Assembly: GCF_900110255.1 (NCBI RefSeq)
Contig: NZ_FODD01000005.1
Location: forward strand, 62,001 to 126,000
Length of the DNA stretch: 64,000 nt
Reading direction: 5' to 3'
Source: Actinacidiphila rubida
Lineage (GTDB): Bacteria > Actinomycetota > Actinomycetes > Streptomycetales > Streptomycetaceae
In this document: in pieces, positions 24,477 to 33,176 of the stretch
Position numbering within the stretch: the stretch's first letter is position 1
Layout: each line of letters opens with the position of its first letter
Notes under the pieces: model-generated
Database searches by the model: none
What the model saw: the letters and a program-made list of their open reading frames with translations, nothing else
Told to the model about the DNA's origin: nothing
Made by a program: the position numbers and the translations under genes

Positions 24477-25955
24477 TCAGGTGAGGTGCTGGCCCGATAC
24501 GGCGTGCGCCGCGTGCTTGGGCTCGTGCGGCGCGGCCCCGAGGACGAACACGTCCTGGGCGCCGTCCAGGACGCCGCCGGCCGGGTCGTCGGCGCCGTCC
24601 TGCCGCACCACGTCGTGCTGGGGCAGCAGGATGTCCCGGACGACCATGGCGCACAGGTACAGCACGCCCAGCAGGTGCGCGGCGATCGCCAGGTGGTAGG
24701 CGTCGGAGGTCAGGCCGTGGTGCTTGGTGCCGGTGACGTAGGCCAGCCGCATCCAGATGCCGAGGAAGTACAGCACCTCGGTCGCCTGCCAGATCAGCAG
24801 GTCGCGCCAGCGCGGCCGGGCCAGCACGGCCAGCGGCAGCAGCCACAGCACGTACTGCGGCGAGTAGACCTTGTTGCTGAGGATCAGGGCCGCCACCACC
24901 AGGAACGCGATCTGCCCGATCCGGGGGCGGCGCCGAGCGAACAGGGCCAGGGCCGCCACCCCCGCGCACAGCACCAGCATCATGGCGGTGGCGTACGCGT
25001 TGACGTTGCTCAGCGGGATGCGGGCGCGCTCGGAGATGATCAGCCACAGCGACCCGTAGTCGGTGGGCCGGGTGCGGCTGAAGGTGTAGAACTCGGCCCA
25101 GCCGTGCTGCGCGAGCAGGATCACGGGCAGGTTGACGATCAGCCAGGCGGCGGCCGCCGAGCCCAGGGCCGCGCCGAAGGAGCGCAGCCGCCCGGCCCGC
25201 AGGCACAGCACGAGAAGGGCGCCCAGGAGCAGCACGGGGTAGAGCTTGGCGGCGGTCGCCAGGCCGATGAGCACACCGGCGGCGGCCGGCCTGCCCCGCG
25301 ACCAGAGCATCATCCCGGCGGCCGTCAGCGCCACCGCGAACAGGTCCCAGTTGATGGTGGCGGTCAGCGCGAGGGCGGGTGACAGCGCGACGAACAGGCC
25401 GTCCCAGGGGCGGCGCTTGTTGGTCCGGGCCACGCACACCACCAGCACGACCGCGCACACCATGAGCATCGCGGAGTTGGCGATCCAGTACGCCTGGGCG
25501 CTCTTGGTGGCCGTGTCGTGCGGGGTCACCCAGGAGGCGACCTCCATGAACAGCCCGGTCAGCACCGGGTACTCGAGGTAGTGGACGGAGCCCGAGCCGC
25601 TGACGGAGTCGGGGATCCTGTCGAAGTACGGCACCAGGTCCGAGCCGAAGCCGCGCTGGTCGTAGAGGTGCGGGATGTCGGAGTAGCAGGCGTGCGCGTA
25701 CTGCAGGTCGCCGGGCAGGAACCAGTCCTGGGTGTAGCAGGACGCCTTCTGGGCCATGCCGAGCGCGAACATGCCGATGACGACCAGGGCCATCACCCGC
25801 AGCGGGTTCCACCAGCGGGAGCCGCCGATCAGGATCCGCCGGCCGGCCGGGCCGCCGATGAACTCGCTGCCGGAGGCGGCCACCGGGTCCTCGTCGGTGG
25901 GGCGCACCCGGAGCTCTCGCCGGTCGTCGTCTTCACGGTCGCGCACGCTCGTCAT
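24477..25955 (-). CDS. GT87-like polyprenol-dependent membrane glycosyltransferase
   Basis: 492 residues. A polar N-terminus of about 50 residues is followed by about 10-11 membrane helices typical of GT-C enzymes. The first extracytoplasmic loop carries acidic residues (CYSDIPHLYDQRG, HYLEYPVLTG). LATAAKLYPVLLLGALL and KVYSPQYVLWLLPL match the mannosyltransferase-like GT87 family, which in actinobacteria builds lipoglycans or glycoproteins from polyprenyl-phosphate sugars. Donor and acceptor are unknown. It lies downstream of the class A PBP gene on the same strand but behind a terminator. ATG 25955. Confidence 0.8.
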   Translation of the reverse strand: MTSVRDREDDDRRELRVRPTDEDPVAASGSEFIGGPAGRRILIGGSRWWNPLRVMALVVIGMFALGMAQKASCYTQDWFLPGDLQYAHACYSDIPHLYDQRGFGSDLVPYFDRIPDSVSGSGSVHYLEYPVLTGLFMEVASWVTPHDTATKSAQAYWIANSAMLMVCAVVLVVCVARTNKRRPWDGLFVALSPALALTATINWDLFAVALTAAGMMLWSRGRPAAAGVLIGLATAAKLYPVLLLGALLVLCLRAGRLRSFGAALGSAAAAWLIVNLPVILLAQHGWAEFYTFSRTRPTDYGSLWLIISERARIPLSNVNAYATAMMLVLCAGVAALALFARRRPRIGQIAFLVVAALILSNKVYSPQYVLWLLPLAVLARPRWRDLLIWQATEVLYFLGIWMRLAYVTGTKHHGLTSDAYHLAIAAHLLGVLYLCAMVVRDILLPQHDVVRQDGADDPAGGVLDGAQDVFVLGAAPHEPKHAAHAVSGQHLT

Positions 25956-25987
25956 GGCGCCATCCTGCCGTACGCGACTGTGTACGC

Positions 25988-26025
25988 GAGAGCCCCCGCG
26001 GCGACGATTCGCCGTGGGGGCTCTC
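25988..26025 (-). terminator. Terminator after the class A PBP gene
   Basis: GAGAGCCCCCGCGGCGA / TCGCCGTGGGGGCTCTC with loop cgat; one mismatch in 17 bp. It is 32 bp past the PBP stop, before the glycosyltransferase start. Confidence 0.7.
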
Positions 26026-26057
26026 CTGGATGTGCGCGGGCTGCGCCGCGGCGGCCG

Positions 26058-28787
26058 TCAGCCGCCCGTCGGGCCCTTCGTGTGCCGTGTCGGCTGGCCG
26101 CCCGGTGTGGTGGCGGTGTCCGTCGGCGTCGGCGGGGTGGTGGTGGAGTTGCAGCTGGGATCCCACGGGAAGCACTGCTTGGTCGGCGTGCCCGTGGGGG
26201 TCGGGCCGGTCGGCGGCGTCCACGACGGGCTGGTCGGCGGCGTCGTCATGGGCGTGGTGGTGGGCGCGGTGGCCGTCGGCGTCGTGTCGGTCGGCGTGGG
26301 CGTCGGGCTCTTGACGTTGCCCCAGACCACCTGGCCGACGTCACCGGACGGCTGCTGGAACTGCGCCTGCGGCTGCCCGTTCAGCGCCGTCGTCATGTAG
26401 TCCTTCCAGATCTGCGCGGGGAAGGAGTTACCGTGGATCTTCGCCGCGCCACCCGTTCCGTACATCTTCAGGAACGGGTTGTTGAGGACCTTGCCGGCCT
26501 TGTCGGTGTGCGTCTGGTCGTCGCGCCGGAACATCACGATCGACGTGGACAGCTGCGGGGTGTAGCCGTCGAACCAGGCCGACTTGTTGTCGTCGGTGGT
26601 ACCGGTCTTGCCGGCCGCCGGCCGCCCGTCGGGCAGCTGGGCCGTGGTACCGGTGCCCTTCTTGATCACGTCGGTGAGCATCCCGGTGATCGTGTCCGCG
26701 ACGTTGGCGTCGAAGGCGGGGTTGGACTTCAGCTCGTGGTGGTAGATCACCTGTCCCTCGTGCACCACCTTCGTCACCGAGTACGGGTCGTTCTGCACCC
26801 CGTGGTTGTCGAAGGTCGAGTACGCACCGGCCATCCGGATCGCGCTGGGCGAGGAGGTGCCGATGGAGTACGTGACACTGTTCTGGTAGTCGTTCAGCGC
26901 GTTCTGGCTGCTGGCGACCAGGCCGGCCGCGAGGGCGGCGTCGTGGACCTTGTCGGTGCCGACGTCCACGCCGAGCTGGACGAACGGGGCGTTGAGCGAC
27001 TTGTCGAGCGCCGTCCGGAGGGTGACCTTGGGGAGGTTGTCCCCGTCGTCGTTCGGCTGGTACCACGGCTGGCCGTCGTTGTTGTACCACGGCTTGCCGT
27101 TGTAGTCCATGATCTGCTGCTTGTTCTTACCGCTGAACCAGCTGTCCGGCGACACCTTCTGCCGGCTGTCGTCACTCTGCACCCGCCCGAGCTTGGGGTC
27201 GCGGATGCCGTGGGTCATCGCCGCGGCCAGTACGAACGGCTTGAACGTCGACCCGACCTGAGCGCCCGTCTCGTCGGCGTTGTTCGTGAAGTGCTTGGTG
27301 TAGTCGGTGCCACCGTAGACGGCCTCGATGGCTCCGTCCTTGGGATTGACCGAGGCCCCACCGAACTGGACGAACTTGTCCATGTCCTCGCCGTTGGAGA
27401 CGTGCTTGCCTCCCGGCTTGATGTACTGCTTCTGCACCTTCTTCACCGCGGCTTCCAGGGCGTTCACCTTGGACTTCTGGAAGGTGGTGTAGATCTGGTA
27501 GCCGCCCTTGGCCAGCTGGTCCTGCGTCAGGGTGCCCTTGTTGATCACGGAGTGCTGGGCCAGGTCCACCAGGTAGCCGATCTGCCCGGCCATCTGCGCG
27601 TTCTTCTTCGGCGCCTCCGGCATGGGGTACTTGGTGAACTTCGCGCGCTCGGCCGCCGTCATCCGGCCGTCCTTGACCTCCTGGTCGAGGATCCAGCTCC
27701 AGCGCTCCGAGGAGTTCTTCAGGTTGTTCGCCGCGGTCGCGCTCGGGTCGATGCTCGGGTTGCCGGCCGGGTCGAAGTACGTCGGGCCCTTGAGCAGGGC
27801 GGCGAGGACGGCGCACTGGCTGGCGTTCAGCTTCACGGCGTCGACGCCGTAGTACGTGCGGGCCGCGGCCTGGATGCCGTAGGCGCCGCGGCCGAAGTAC
27901 GAGGTGTTCAGGTAGCCGGCCATGATGTCGGACTTCTTCATGGTCGCGCCGACCTTTATGGAGATGAACAGCTCCTTGAACTTGCGGCTGAACGTCTGCT
28001 GCTGGTCGAGCCGCGTGTTCTTCACGTACTGCTGGGTGATCGTCGAACCGCCCTGGGTCTCACCGCCGCGCGCCATGTTGTAGAAGGCGCGGGTGATGCC
28101 CATCGGGTCGACACCCTTGTCCGTCCAGAAGGTCTTGTTCTCCGCCGAGACGACGGCGTTCTGCATGCCCTTGGGGATCTCGTCGATCGTGATGATCTGC
28201 CGGTTGACGCTGTTCTCGCCACCGGTGGCGATCATCTGCGAGCCGTCCGCCCAGTAGTAGACGTTGTTCTGGGCGGTCGCCGCGAGGTTGACGTTGGGGA
28301 CGCTGACCGTCGCGTAGGCGACGCCGACCACTCCGATGAGGGCACCGAAGAAGCCGACGCACACCGCCGTCACCTGCCGCCACGAGGGGACCCAGTGGCG
28401 CCAGCCCTCCTTGCCGAAGCGGGGGTAGTCGATGAAGCGCTTCTTCCCCGGACGGGCGGGTCCGCGCCCGCCGCGCCCGGCCGGGCCCCGGGAGCCCGGA
28501 CCTCCCGGACCTCCCGAACCTCCGGCGGCGCGACGGCCCCCGCCGCGGCCCTGTGCCGCTCGGCGGGCGGCGGCGCGGCCCTGATAGGGCTCGCCGGCCG
28601 GCCTCGGGGGGCCGACGGGTCCGCTGGGTGAGCCGGTGGGGGTACCGCTCGGTGACCCGAGTGGGGAGCCTCCCGCCGCCCGTCGGCCGGCGGGGGGAGG
28701 GGGCGTCGGCTGCTGTCCCCCGCGCCGGGCGGCAGCGCGGCCGCTCGGCGGCGGCGTCTGCGGCAACTTGCGACGGTGCTCGCTCAT
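26058..28787 (-). CDS. Class A penicillin-binding protein (glycosyltransferase/transpeptidase)
   Basis: 909 residues. A basic, Gly/Arg/Pro-rich cytoplasmic tail of about 130 residues precedes one membrane anchor (VTAVCVGFFGALIGVVGVAYATV). The GT51 domain has ENKTFWTDKGVDPMGI and GGSTITQQYVKN. The transpeptidase has S-x-x-K in GSTFKPFVLAAAM, S-x-N in KSLNAPFVQ and KTG in AGKTGTTDDNK. The Thr/Pro-rich C-terminus of about 110 residues probably extends through the wall. It polymerises and cross-links peptidoglycan outside the membrane. ATG 28787 has GAGGAG upstream. It is divergent from PadR. Confidence 0.94.
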   Translation of the reverse strand: MSEHRRKLPQTPPPSGRAAARRGGQQPTPPPPAGRRAAGGSPLGSPSGTPTGSPSGPVGPPRPAGEPYQGRAAARRAAQGRGGGRRAAGGSGGPGGPGSRGPAGRGGRGPARPGKKRFIDYPRFGKEGWRHWVPSWRQVTAVCVGFFGALIGVVGVAYATVSVPNVNLAATAQNNVYYWADGSQMIATGGENSVNRQIITIDEIPKGMQNAVVSAENKTFWTDKGVDPMGITRAFYNMARGGETQGGSTITQQYVKNTRLDQQQTFSRKFKELFISIKVGATMKKSDIMAGYLNTSYFGRGAYGIQAAARTYYGVDAVKLNASQCAVLAALLKGPTYFDPAGNPSIDPSATAANNLKNSSERWSWILDQEVKDGRMTAAERAKFTKYPMPEAPKKNAQMAGQIGYLVDLAQHSVINKGTLTQDQLAKGGYQIYTTFQKSKVNALEAAVKKVQKQYIKPGGKHVSNGEDMDKFVQFGGASVNPKDGAIEAVYGGTDYTKHFTNNADETGAQVGSTFKPFVLAAAMTHGIRDPKLGRVQSDDSRQKVSPDSWFSGKNKQQIMDYNGKPWYNNDGQPWYQPNDDGDNLPKVTLRTALDKSLNAPFVQLGVDVGTDKVHDAALAAGLVASSQNALNDYQNSVTYSIGTSSPSAIRMAGAYSTFDNHGVQNDPYSVTKVVHEGQVIYHHELKSNPAFDANVADTITGMLTDVIKKGTGTTAQLPDGRPAAGKTGTTDDNKSAWFDGYTPQLSTSIVMFRRDDQTHTDKAGKVLNNPFLKMYGTGGAAKIHGNSFPAQIWKDYMTTALNGQPQAQFQQPSGDVGQVVWGNVKSPTPTPTDTTPTATAPTTTPMTTPPTSPSWTPPTGPTPTGTPTKQCFPWDPSCNSTTTPPTPTDTATTPGGQPTRHTKGPTGG

Positions 28788-29041
28788 GAACAGCTACTCC
28801 TCGACAGGCGGGATCGCCTGAAGGCTTCGGTGACAGTCGATCGGGTCCCCCTGGGTGCGACCGTGTCAAGTCGCACCGCACCAAGGTTCAGGACGCTTCC
28901 TGACGTCCAGAGGTTCCCGGCGCTACGCATGGCGAACAGAGTACGCAGCCGCAAAAGACACACGATCCCCCGATCCTGAACATATCGGGCGTGCGATGGC
29001 TCACAGACTGGACGATGTGACGCCGGTCACCCATCCGCGCC

Positions 29042-29070
29042 TTGCGAGATGTGTCGGGCCGTTCTATCGT
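29042..29070 (+). promoter_or_regulatory. Putative promoter of the padR-ino1 unit
   Basis: TTGCGA (29042-29047), 17-bp spacer, TATCGT (29065-29070). The predicted start near 29077 falls inside the palindrome at 29073-29101. Confidence 0.45.
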
Positions 29071-29072
29071 CA

Positions 29073-29101
29073 CGATGTATCGACTCGATACATCGAGTCG
29101 A
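29073..29101. promoter_or_regulatory. Two overlapping palindromes, candidate PadR operator
   Basis: CGATGTATCG-ACT-CGATACATCG (29073-29095) contains the ATGT...ACAT half-sites known for PadR regulators. It overlaps a second inverted repeat with 10-bp arms and a 2-bp centre (29080-29101). It covers the predicted transcription start of padR, suggesting autorepression. Confidence 0.65.
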
Positions 29102-29199
29102 GACGGTCTGGAAACACCATGCTGAACACGCTGGCCGGGCCGGGACGAGCGCCCGCAGGTCGCTCGCTACGCGAACGAGGAGACGATGGGAACGCCGCA

Positions 29200-29841
29200 T
29201 TGAGCAAGCGCTCCGGAATCCTCGAGTTCGCGGTACTCGGCCTGCTGCGCGAGTCCCCGATGCACGGCTACGAGCTGCGCAAGCGGCTCAACACCTCACT
29301 CGGGGTGTTCCGCGCCTTCAGCTACGGGACGTTGTACCCGTGCCTGAAGACGCTGGTCACCCAGGGGTGGCTGGTCGAGGAGACGGCCGCGGACGCTGAT
29401 CCGCTCGCCGCCCCCCTGGCCGGCCGCCGGGCGAAGATCGTCTACCGGCTGACGGCCGCGGGCAAGGAGCACTTCGAAGAGCTCCTGGCCCACTCCGGCC
29501 CCGACGCCTGGGAGGACGAGCACTTCGCCGCTCGTTTTGCCTTCTTCGGCCAGACGTCGAAGGACGTCAGGATGCGCGTCCTCGAAGGGCGGCGCAGCCG
29601 CCTGGAGGAGCGCCTGGAGAAGATGCGCGCCTCACTGGCTCGCACCCGTGAGCGGCTCGACGACTACACGCTCGAGCTGCAGCGGCACGGCATGGAATCG
29701 GTGGAGCGCGAGGTCCGCTGGCTCAACGAGCTGATCGAGACCGAACGGGCCGGGCGCGGCGAGCGCCTGGCCACCGGGCGGGACGACAACGACAACAACC
29801 AAGAGAACGGCGGCCGACCCGGGGACCGGGGAACCGCGTGA
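29200..29841 (+). CDS. PadR-family transcriptional regulator
   Basis: 213 residues from the chosen start. The PadR winged helix is clear: [42 protein letters not shown] and [18 protein letters not shown]. The C-terminal half is a long helix-rich, charged region ([23 protein letters not shown]) that should mediate dimerisation. The start is uncertain: TTG 29200 directly precedes the conserved SKRSGILEF but its GAGGAG is 17 nt away; ATG 29120 is an alternative that adds 27 residues. It is followed after 23 bp by inositol-phosphate synthase, so the two are probably co-transcribed and autoregulated. Confidence 0.82.
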   Translation: MSKRSGILEFAVLGLLRESPMHGYELRKRLNTSLGVFRAFSYGTLYPCLKTLVTQGWLVEETAADADPLAAPLAGRRAKIVYRLTAAGKEHFEELLAHSGPDAWEDEHFAARFAFFGQTSKDVRMRVLEGRRSRLEERLEKMRASLARTRERLDDYTLELQRHGMESVEREVRWLNELIETERAGRGERLATGRDDNDNNQENGGRPGDRGTA

Positions 29842-29864
29842 CGATTTCACAAGGAGCAACCGGT

Positions 29865-30947
29865 ATGGGTTCGGTTCGCGTAGCCATCGTTGGCGTCGGC
29901 AACTGTGCCACGTCGCTGGTGCAGGGTGTCGAGTACTACAAGGACGCCGACCCGGACAGCAGGGTGCCTGGTCTCATGCACGTGCAGTTCGGCGAATACC
30001 ACGTGCGTGACGTCGAGTTCGTGGCCGCCTTCGATGTCGACGCGAAGAAGGTCGGTCTCGACCTCGCGGACGCCATCGGCGCCAGCGAGAACAACACCAT
30101 CAAGATCGCCGACGTGCCGCAGACCGGCGTGACCGTCCAGCGCGGCCACACCCTCGACGGCCTCGGCAAGTACTACCGCGAGACCATCGAGGAGTCCTCC
30201 GAGACCCCGGTCGACGTGGTCCAGGTGCTGAAGGACCGCGCGGTCGACGTCCTCGTCTGCTACCTGCCGGTCGGCTCCGAGGCCGCGGCGAAGTTCTACG
30301 CCCAGTGCGCCATCGACGCCAAGGTCGCGTTCGTCAACGCCCTCCCGGTCTTCATCGCCGGCACCAAGGAGTGGGCGGACAAGTTCACCGAGGCCGGTGT
30401 CCCGATCGTCGGCGACGACATCAAGTCCCAGGTCGGCGCCACCATCACGCACCGCGTGCTGGCCAAGCTGTTCGAGGACCGCGGTGTCATCCTCGAGCGC
30501 ACCATGCAGCTGAACGTCGGCGGCAACATGGACTTCAAGAACATGCTCGAGCGCGAGCGCCTGGAGTCCAAGAAGATCTCCAAGACGCAGGCCGTCACCT
30601 CGCAGATCCCCGACCGCGACCTGGGCGCCAAGAACGTCCACATCGGCCCGTCCGACTACGTGGCGTGGCTCGACGACCGCAAGTGGGCGTACGTCCGCCT
30701 CGAGGGCCGCGCGTTCGGCGACGTCCCGCTGAACCTGGAGTACAAGCTGGAGGTCTGGGACTCCCCGAACTCCGCGGGTGTCATCATCGACGCGCTGCGC
30801 GCGGCGAAGATCGCCAAGGACCGCGGCATCGGCGGCCCGATCCTGTCGGCGTCCTCGTACTTCATGAAGTCCCCGCCGGTGCAGTACTTCGACGACCAGG
30901 CCCGCGAGGCCGTCGAGAAGTTCATCAGCGGCGAGGTCGAGCGCTGA
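29865..30947 (+). CDS. ino1: myo-Inositol-1-phosphate synthase
   Basis: 360 residues, matching the short actinobacterial form. The NAD-binding start [19 protein letters not shown] and the catalytic-region stretches [27 protein letters not shown] and [19 protein letters not shown] are present. It converts glucose-6-phosphate to inositol-1-phosphate, feeding phosphatidylinositol and mycothiol synthesis. ATG 29865 is chosen for AAGGAG 10 nt upstream; a GTG at 29838 overlaps the padR stop but has no such site. A perfect terminator follows. Confidence 0.95.
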   Translation: MGSVRVAIVGVGNCATSLVQGVEYYKDADPDSRVPGLMHVQFGEYHVRDVEFVAAFDVDAKKVGLDLADAIGASENNTIKIADVPQTGVTVQRGHTLDGLGKYYRETIEESSETPVDVVQVLKDRAVDVLVCYLPVGSEAAAKFYAQCAIDAKVAFVNALPVFIAGTKEWADKFTEAGVPIVGDDIKSQVGATITHRVLAKLFEDRGVILERTMQLNVGGNMDFKNMLERERLESKKISKTQAVTSQIPDRDLGAKNVHIGPSDYVAWLDDRKWAYVRLEGRAFGDVPLNLEYKLEVWDSPNSAGVIIDALRAAKIAKDRGIGGPILSASSYFMKSPPVQYFDDQAREAVEKFISGEVER

Positions 30948-31032
30948 ACCGGACGGTGAACCGGCCCGGTCAGGGCCGCTGAACCGTCCGCTGATCATCC
31001 CTCCGCCTGCCGGCCGACGGCGGACGGAGACC

Positions 31033-31071
31033 ACGGCGAGGCCCCGGGTCGTGCACCCGGGGCCTCGCCGT
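31033..31071 (+). terminator. Terminator after ino1
   Basis: Perfect 17-bp stem (31033-31049 / 31055-31071) with a 5-nt loop, ending 17 bp before the MFS start codon. Confidence 0.8.
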
Positions 31072-31088
31072 CATGTGAGGGTGGGTCC

Positions 31089-32393
31089 ATGCATGTTGTG
31101 CGCGACCTGCGCGTGCTGCTGCGGCTGCCGGACTTCCGGCGGCTGCTCACGGTGCGCCTGCTGTCCCAACTCTCCGACGGCGTCTTCCAGGTCGCGCTCG
31201 CCTCGTACGTCGTCTTCTCCCCGGAGAAGCAGACGTCGCCCGGTTCGGTGGCCGCCGTCCTGGGCGTGCTCCTGCTGCCCTACTCGCTCCTCGGGCCCTT
31301 CACCGGTGTCTTCCTCGACCGCTGGCGGCGCCGCCAGGTCCTGCTCTGGTGCAACCTCCTGCGGGCCCCCCTGTCCTGCGGCACCGCGGCGCTGATCCTG
31401 CTGCACGTGCCGGACTGGCTGTTCTATCTGTCCGCGCTGTCGGTCACCGCGATCAACCGCTTCGTGCTGTCCGGCCTGTCGGCCTCGCTGCCCCGCGTCG
31501 TGGACACGCGGCAACTGGTCACCGCCAACTCCCTCTCGCCCACGGCCGGCACGCTCGCCGCGGCGGCAGGAGGCGGCGCGGCCTTCGTCGTCCATCTCTT
31601 CCTGTCCGCGGGCGCGGGTGCCGACGCGGCCACCGTCTCGCTGGCCGCCCTCCTCTACGCCTGCGCCGGCCTGTCCGCGCTGGCGCTCGGCAGCGACGCG
31701 CTGGGACCCGACACCGCCGAACGCGTCCCGCGGCTCACGGCCGCCGTCGCCTCCACCGGCCGCGGACTCCTCGACGGGCTGCGGCACCTCGGCGAACGAC
31801 GGGCCGCCCGCCGCGCGCTGGTCGCGATGACGGCCATGCGGTTCTGCTACGGCGCGCTCACGGTCATGCTGCTCATGCTGTGCCGCTACGCCTGGGCCGA
31901 CCCCGCGGACAGCGACCACGGGCTGGCGCTGCTGGGGTTGGCCGTCGGCCTGTCCGCCGCGGGGTTCTTCCTGGCGGCCGTCGTCACGCCCTGGGCCACC
32001 GGACGTCTCGGCGTCGCGGGGTGGATCACGGCGTGCTCCGCCGCCTCCGCGCTGGTCCTGCCGCCGCTGGGCCTGCCTTTCGAGGCGGGCCCGATGATGC
32101 TCGCCGCCTTCGCCCTCGGCATCACCACGCAGGGCGCGAAAATCGCCACCGACACCGTGGTGCAGACCCATGTCGAGGATCGATACCGGGGCCGTGTCTT
32201 CTCCCTCTACGATGTCGCCTTCAACGTGGCCTTCGTCGGCGCGGCAGCGGTCTGCGCCCTGCTTCTGCCCTCGGACGGCCGCTCATCCGCAGTGATCATC
32301 GCGCTGTCGCTGGTCTACGCAGTGGTGGCAGCAGCCATGACCCGCGTGAGCCAGGCGGCGCCGGACACGTCAGAGACCGGCGTACGTCCGTAA
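31089..32393 (+). CDS. MFS transporter
   Basis: 434 residues with about 12 hydrophobic helices. The opening LLRLPDFRRLLTVRLLSQLSDGVFQVALASYV and LLPYSLLGPFTGVFLDRWRRRQVL (motif A-like) resemble MFS_3-type exporters of the macrolide-efflux/EntS kind. The ending lacks any extra domain. ATG 31089 has GAGGGTGGG upstream. It starts directly after the ino1 terminator and is followed by the decayed gene at 32418. Substrate unknown. Confidence 0.82.
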   Translation: MHVVRDLRVLLRLPDFRRLLTVRLLSQLSDGVFQVALASYVVFSPEKQTSPGSVAAVLGVLLLPYSLLGPFTGVFLDRWRRRQVLLWCNLLRAPLSCGTAALILLHVPDWLFYLSALSVTAINRFVLSGLSASLPRVVDTRQLVTANSLSPTAGTLAAAAGGGAAFVVHLFLSAGAGADAATVSLAALLYACAGLSALALGSDALGPDTAERVPRLTAAVASTGRGLLDGLRHLGERRAARRALVAMTAMRFCYGALTVMLLMLCRYAWADPADSDHGLALLGLAVGLSAAGFFLAAVVTPWATGRLGVAGWITACSAASALVLPPLGLPFEAGPMMLAAFALGITTQGAKIATDTVVQTHVEDRYRGRVFSLYDVAFNVAFVGAAAVCALLLPSDGRSSAVIIALSLVYAVVAAAMTRVSQAAPDTSETGVRP

Positions 32394-32417
32394 CGCCGGT
32401 GCTCGTAGGGGGACTTC

Positions 32418-33021
32418 GTGGCAACCCTGCACGTTCTGCGGGGGCTACCCCGCGGTGCGGGCGACCGTGCGCGGACACCAGGGCTTCCTCGTCATGATGC
32501 GGTTCCTGAAGCTCCCGGGGAACTTCTGCCGCACCTGCGGGATCGCCACCCACCGCGACATGACCACCAAGACCCTCTACCAGGGCTGGTGGGGCATCGG
32601 CTCGTTCATCGTGACGCCCATCACCGTCGTGATGAACCTCATCACGCGGGGGAAGTTCACCAAGCTCCCCGTTCCCTCCGGAAGCGTCCGGCCGCCCCGG
32701 GATCCGGGTAAGCCGATCTTCCTGCGGGCCGGCGCCCTCGGTGCCGCCATCCCGCTCGCGGTGATCGTGGTGTTCGTCGTCGCCGCCTCCCTCCCGGACC
32801 ACAGCGCCGGCGCCGCGTCACCAGGGGACTGCGTAAACGTCACCGGCACCGCCTCCAACCCGGACGTGAAGATGGTGGACTGCTCGTCGTCCGACGCCTG
32901 ATTCACCGTGGCGAAGAAGGTCAGCGGCAGCCACGACGGGGACGCGTGCGACAAGAGCTACGCCGAGTACGACGAGACCGGGCCCGACAACTTCGCCCTC
33001 TGTCTCACACCGCGACGCTGA
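32418..33021 (+). pseudogene. Broken zinc-ribbon membrane/lipoprotein-like gene (frameshift and in-frame stop)
   Basis: GTG 32418 has AGGGGG 5 nt upstream, but its frame soon reads nonsense. From about 32428 the sensible frame is shifted: it encodes CTFCGGYPAVRATVRGHQGF, a second CRTCGIATHRDMTT, a membrane helix GAAIPLAVIVVFVVAASLP and an exported Cys-containing tail. Removing one C from the CCC at 32425-32427 would restore MATCTFCGG. A TGA at 32899-32901 then interrupts the tail, and the same frame continues FTVAKKVSGSHDGDACDKSY to a final TGA at 33019. Two C-x2-C pairs plus helix plus extracellular domain recall a conserved actinobacterial family encoded here. Sequencing errors are the alternative. 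Confidence 0.7.
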
Positions 33022-33057
33022 GCCCGTTCCGGCTCCGCGCCGCCACCGGCGACCGAT

Positions 33058-33071
33058 GTTCCACGTGAAAC
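33058..33071. other. parS: parS site 5 (GTTCCACGTGAAAC)
   Basis: One of three ParB-type palindromes within 91 bp. The symmetry extends to 24 bp (33053-33076) with one mismatched pair. Confidence 0.9.
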
Positions 33072-33083
33072 ATCGGCGTCGAT

Positions 33084-33097
33084 GTTCCACGTGGAAC
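33084..33097. other. parS: parS site 6 (GTTCCACGTGGAAC)
   Basis: Perfect core; palindrome extends to 22 bp (33080-33101). Centre-to-centre distance from site 5 is 26 bp. Confidence 0.9.
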
Positions 33098-33121
33098 ATC
33101 GGTCATGCGCGGAGACGGAAG

Positions 33122-33161
33122 AAGCCGGGGCGATGTTCCACGTGGAACATCGCCCCGGCTT
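33122..33161 (-). terminator. Perfect 40-bp palindrome: cca terminator with a parS core
   Basis: Both halves match exactly, with GCCGGGGCGAT before and ATCGCCCCGGC after the parS core at 33135-33148. It starts 15 bp beyond the cca stop codon and should work as a rho-independent-type terminator. Confidence 0.65.
33135..33148. other. parS: parS site 7 (GTTCCACGTGGAAC)
   Basis: Perfect core at the centre of the 40-bp palindrome 33122-33161. Confidence 0.9.
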
Positions 33162-33176
33162 TGCGTGGGGAGCAGG

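Larger units (their letters stand above)
28788..29199. promoter_or_regulatory. Divergent region between class A PBP and PadR genes
   Basis: 412 bp with no convincing gene. It holds the PadR promoter (29042-29070) and overlapping palindromes (29073-29101). On the minus strand a TTGACA (28864-28869) may be the PBP -35 element, but no -10 was recognised at the right distance. Confidence 0.4.
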
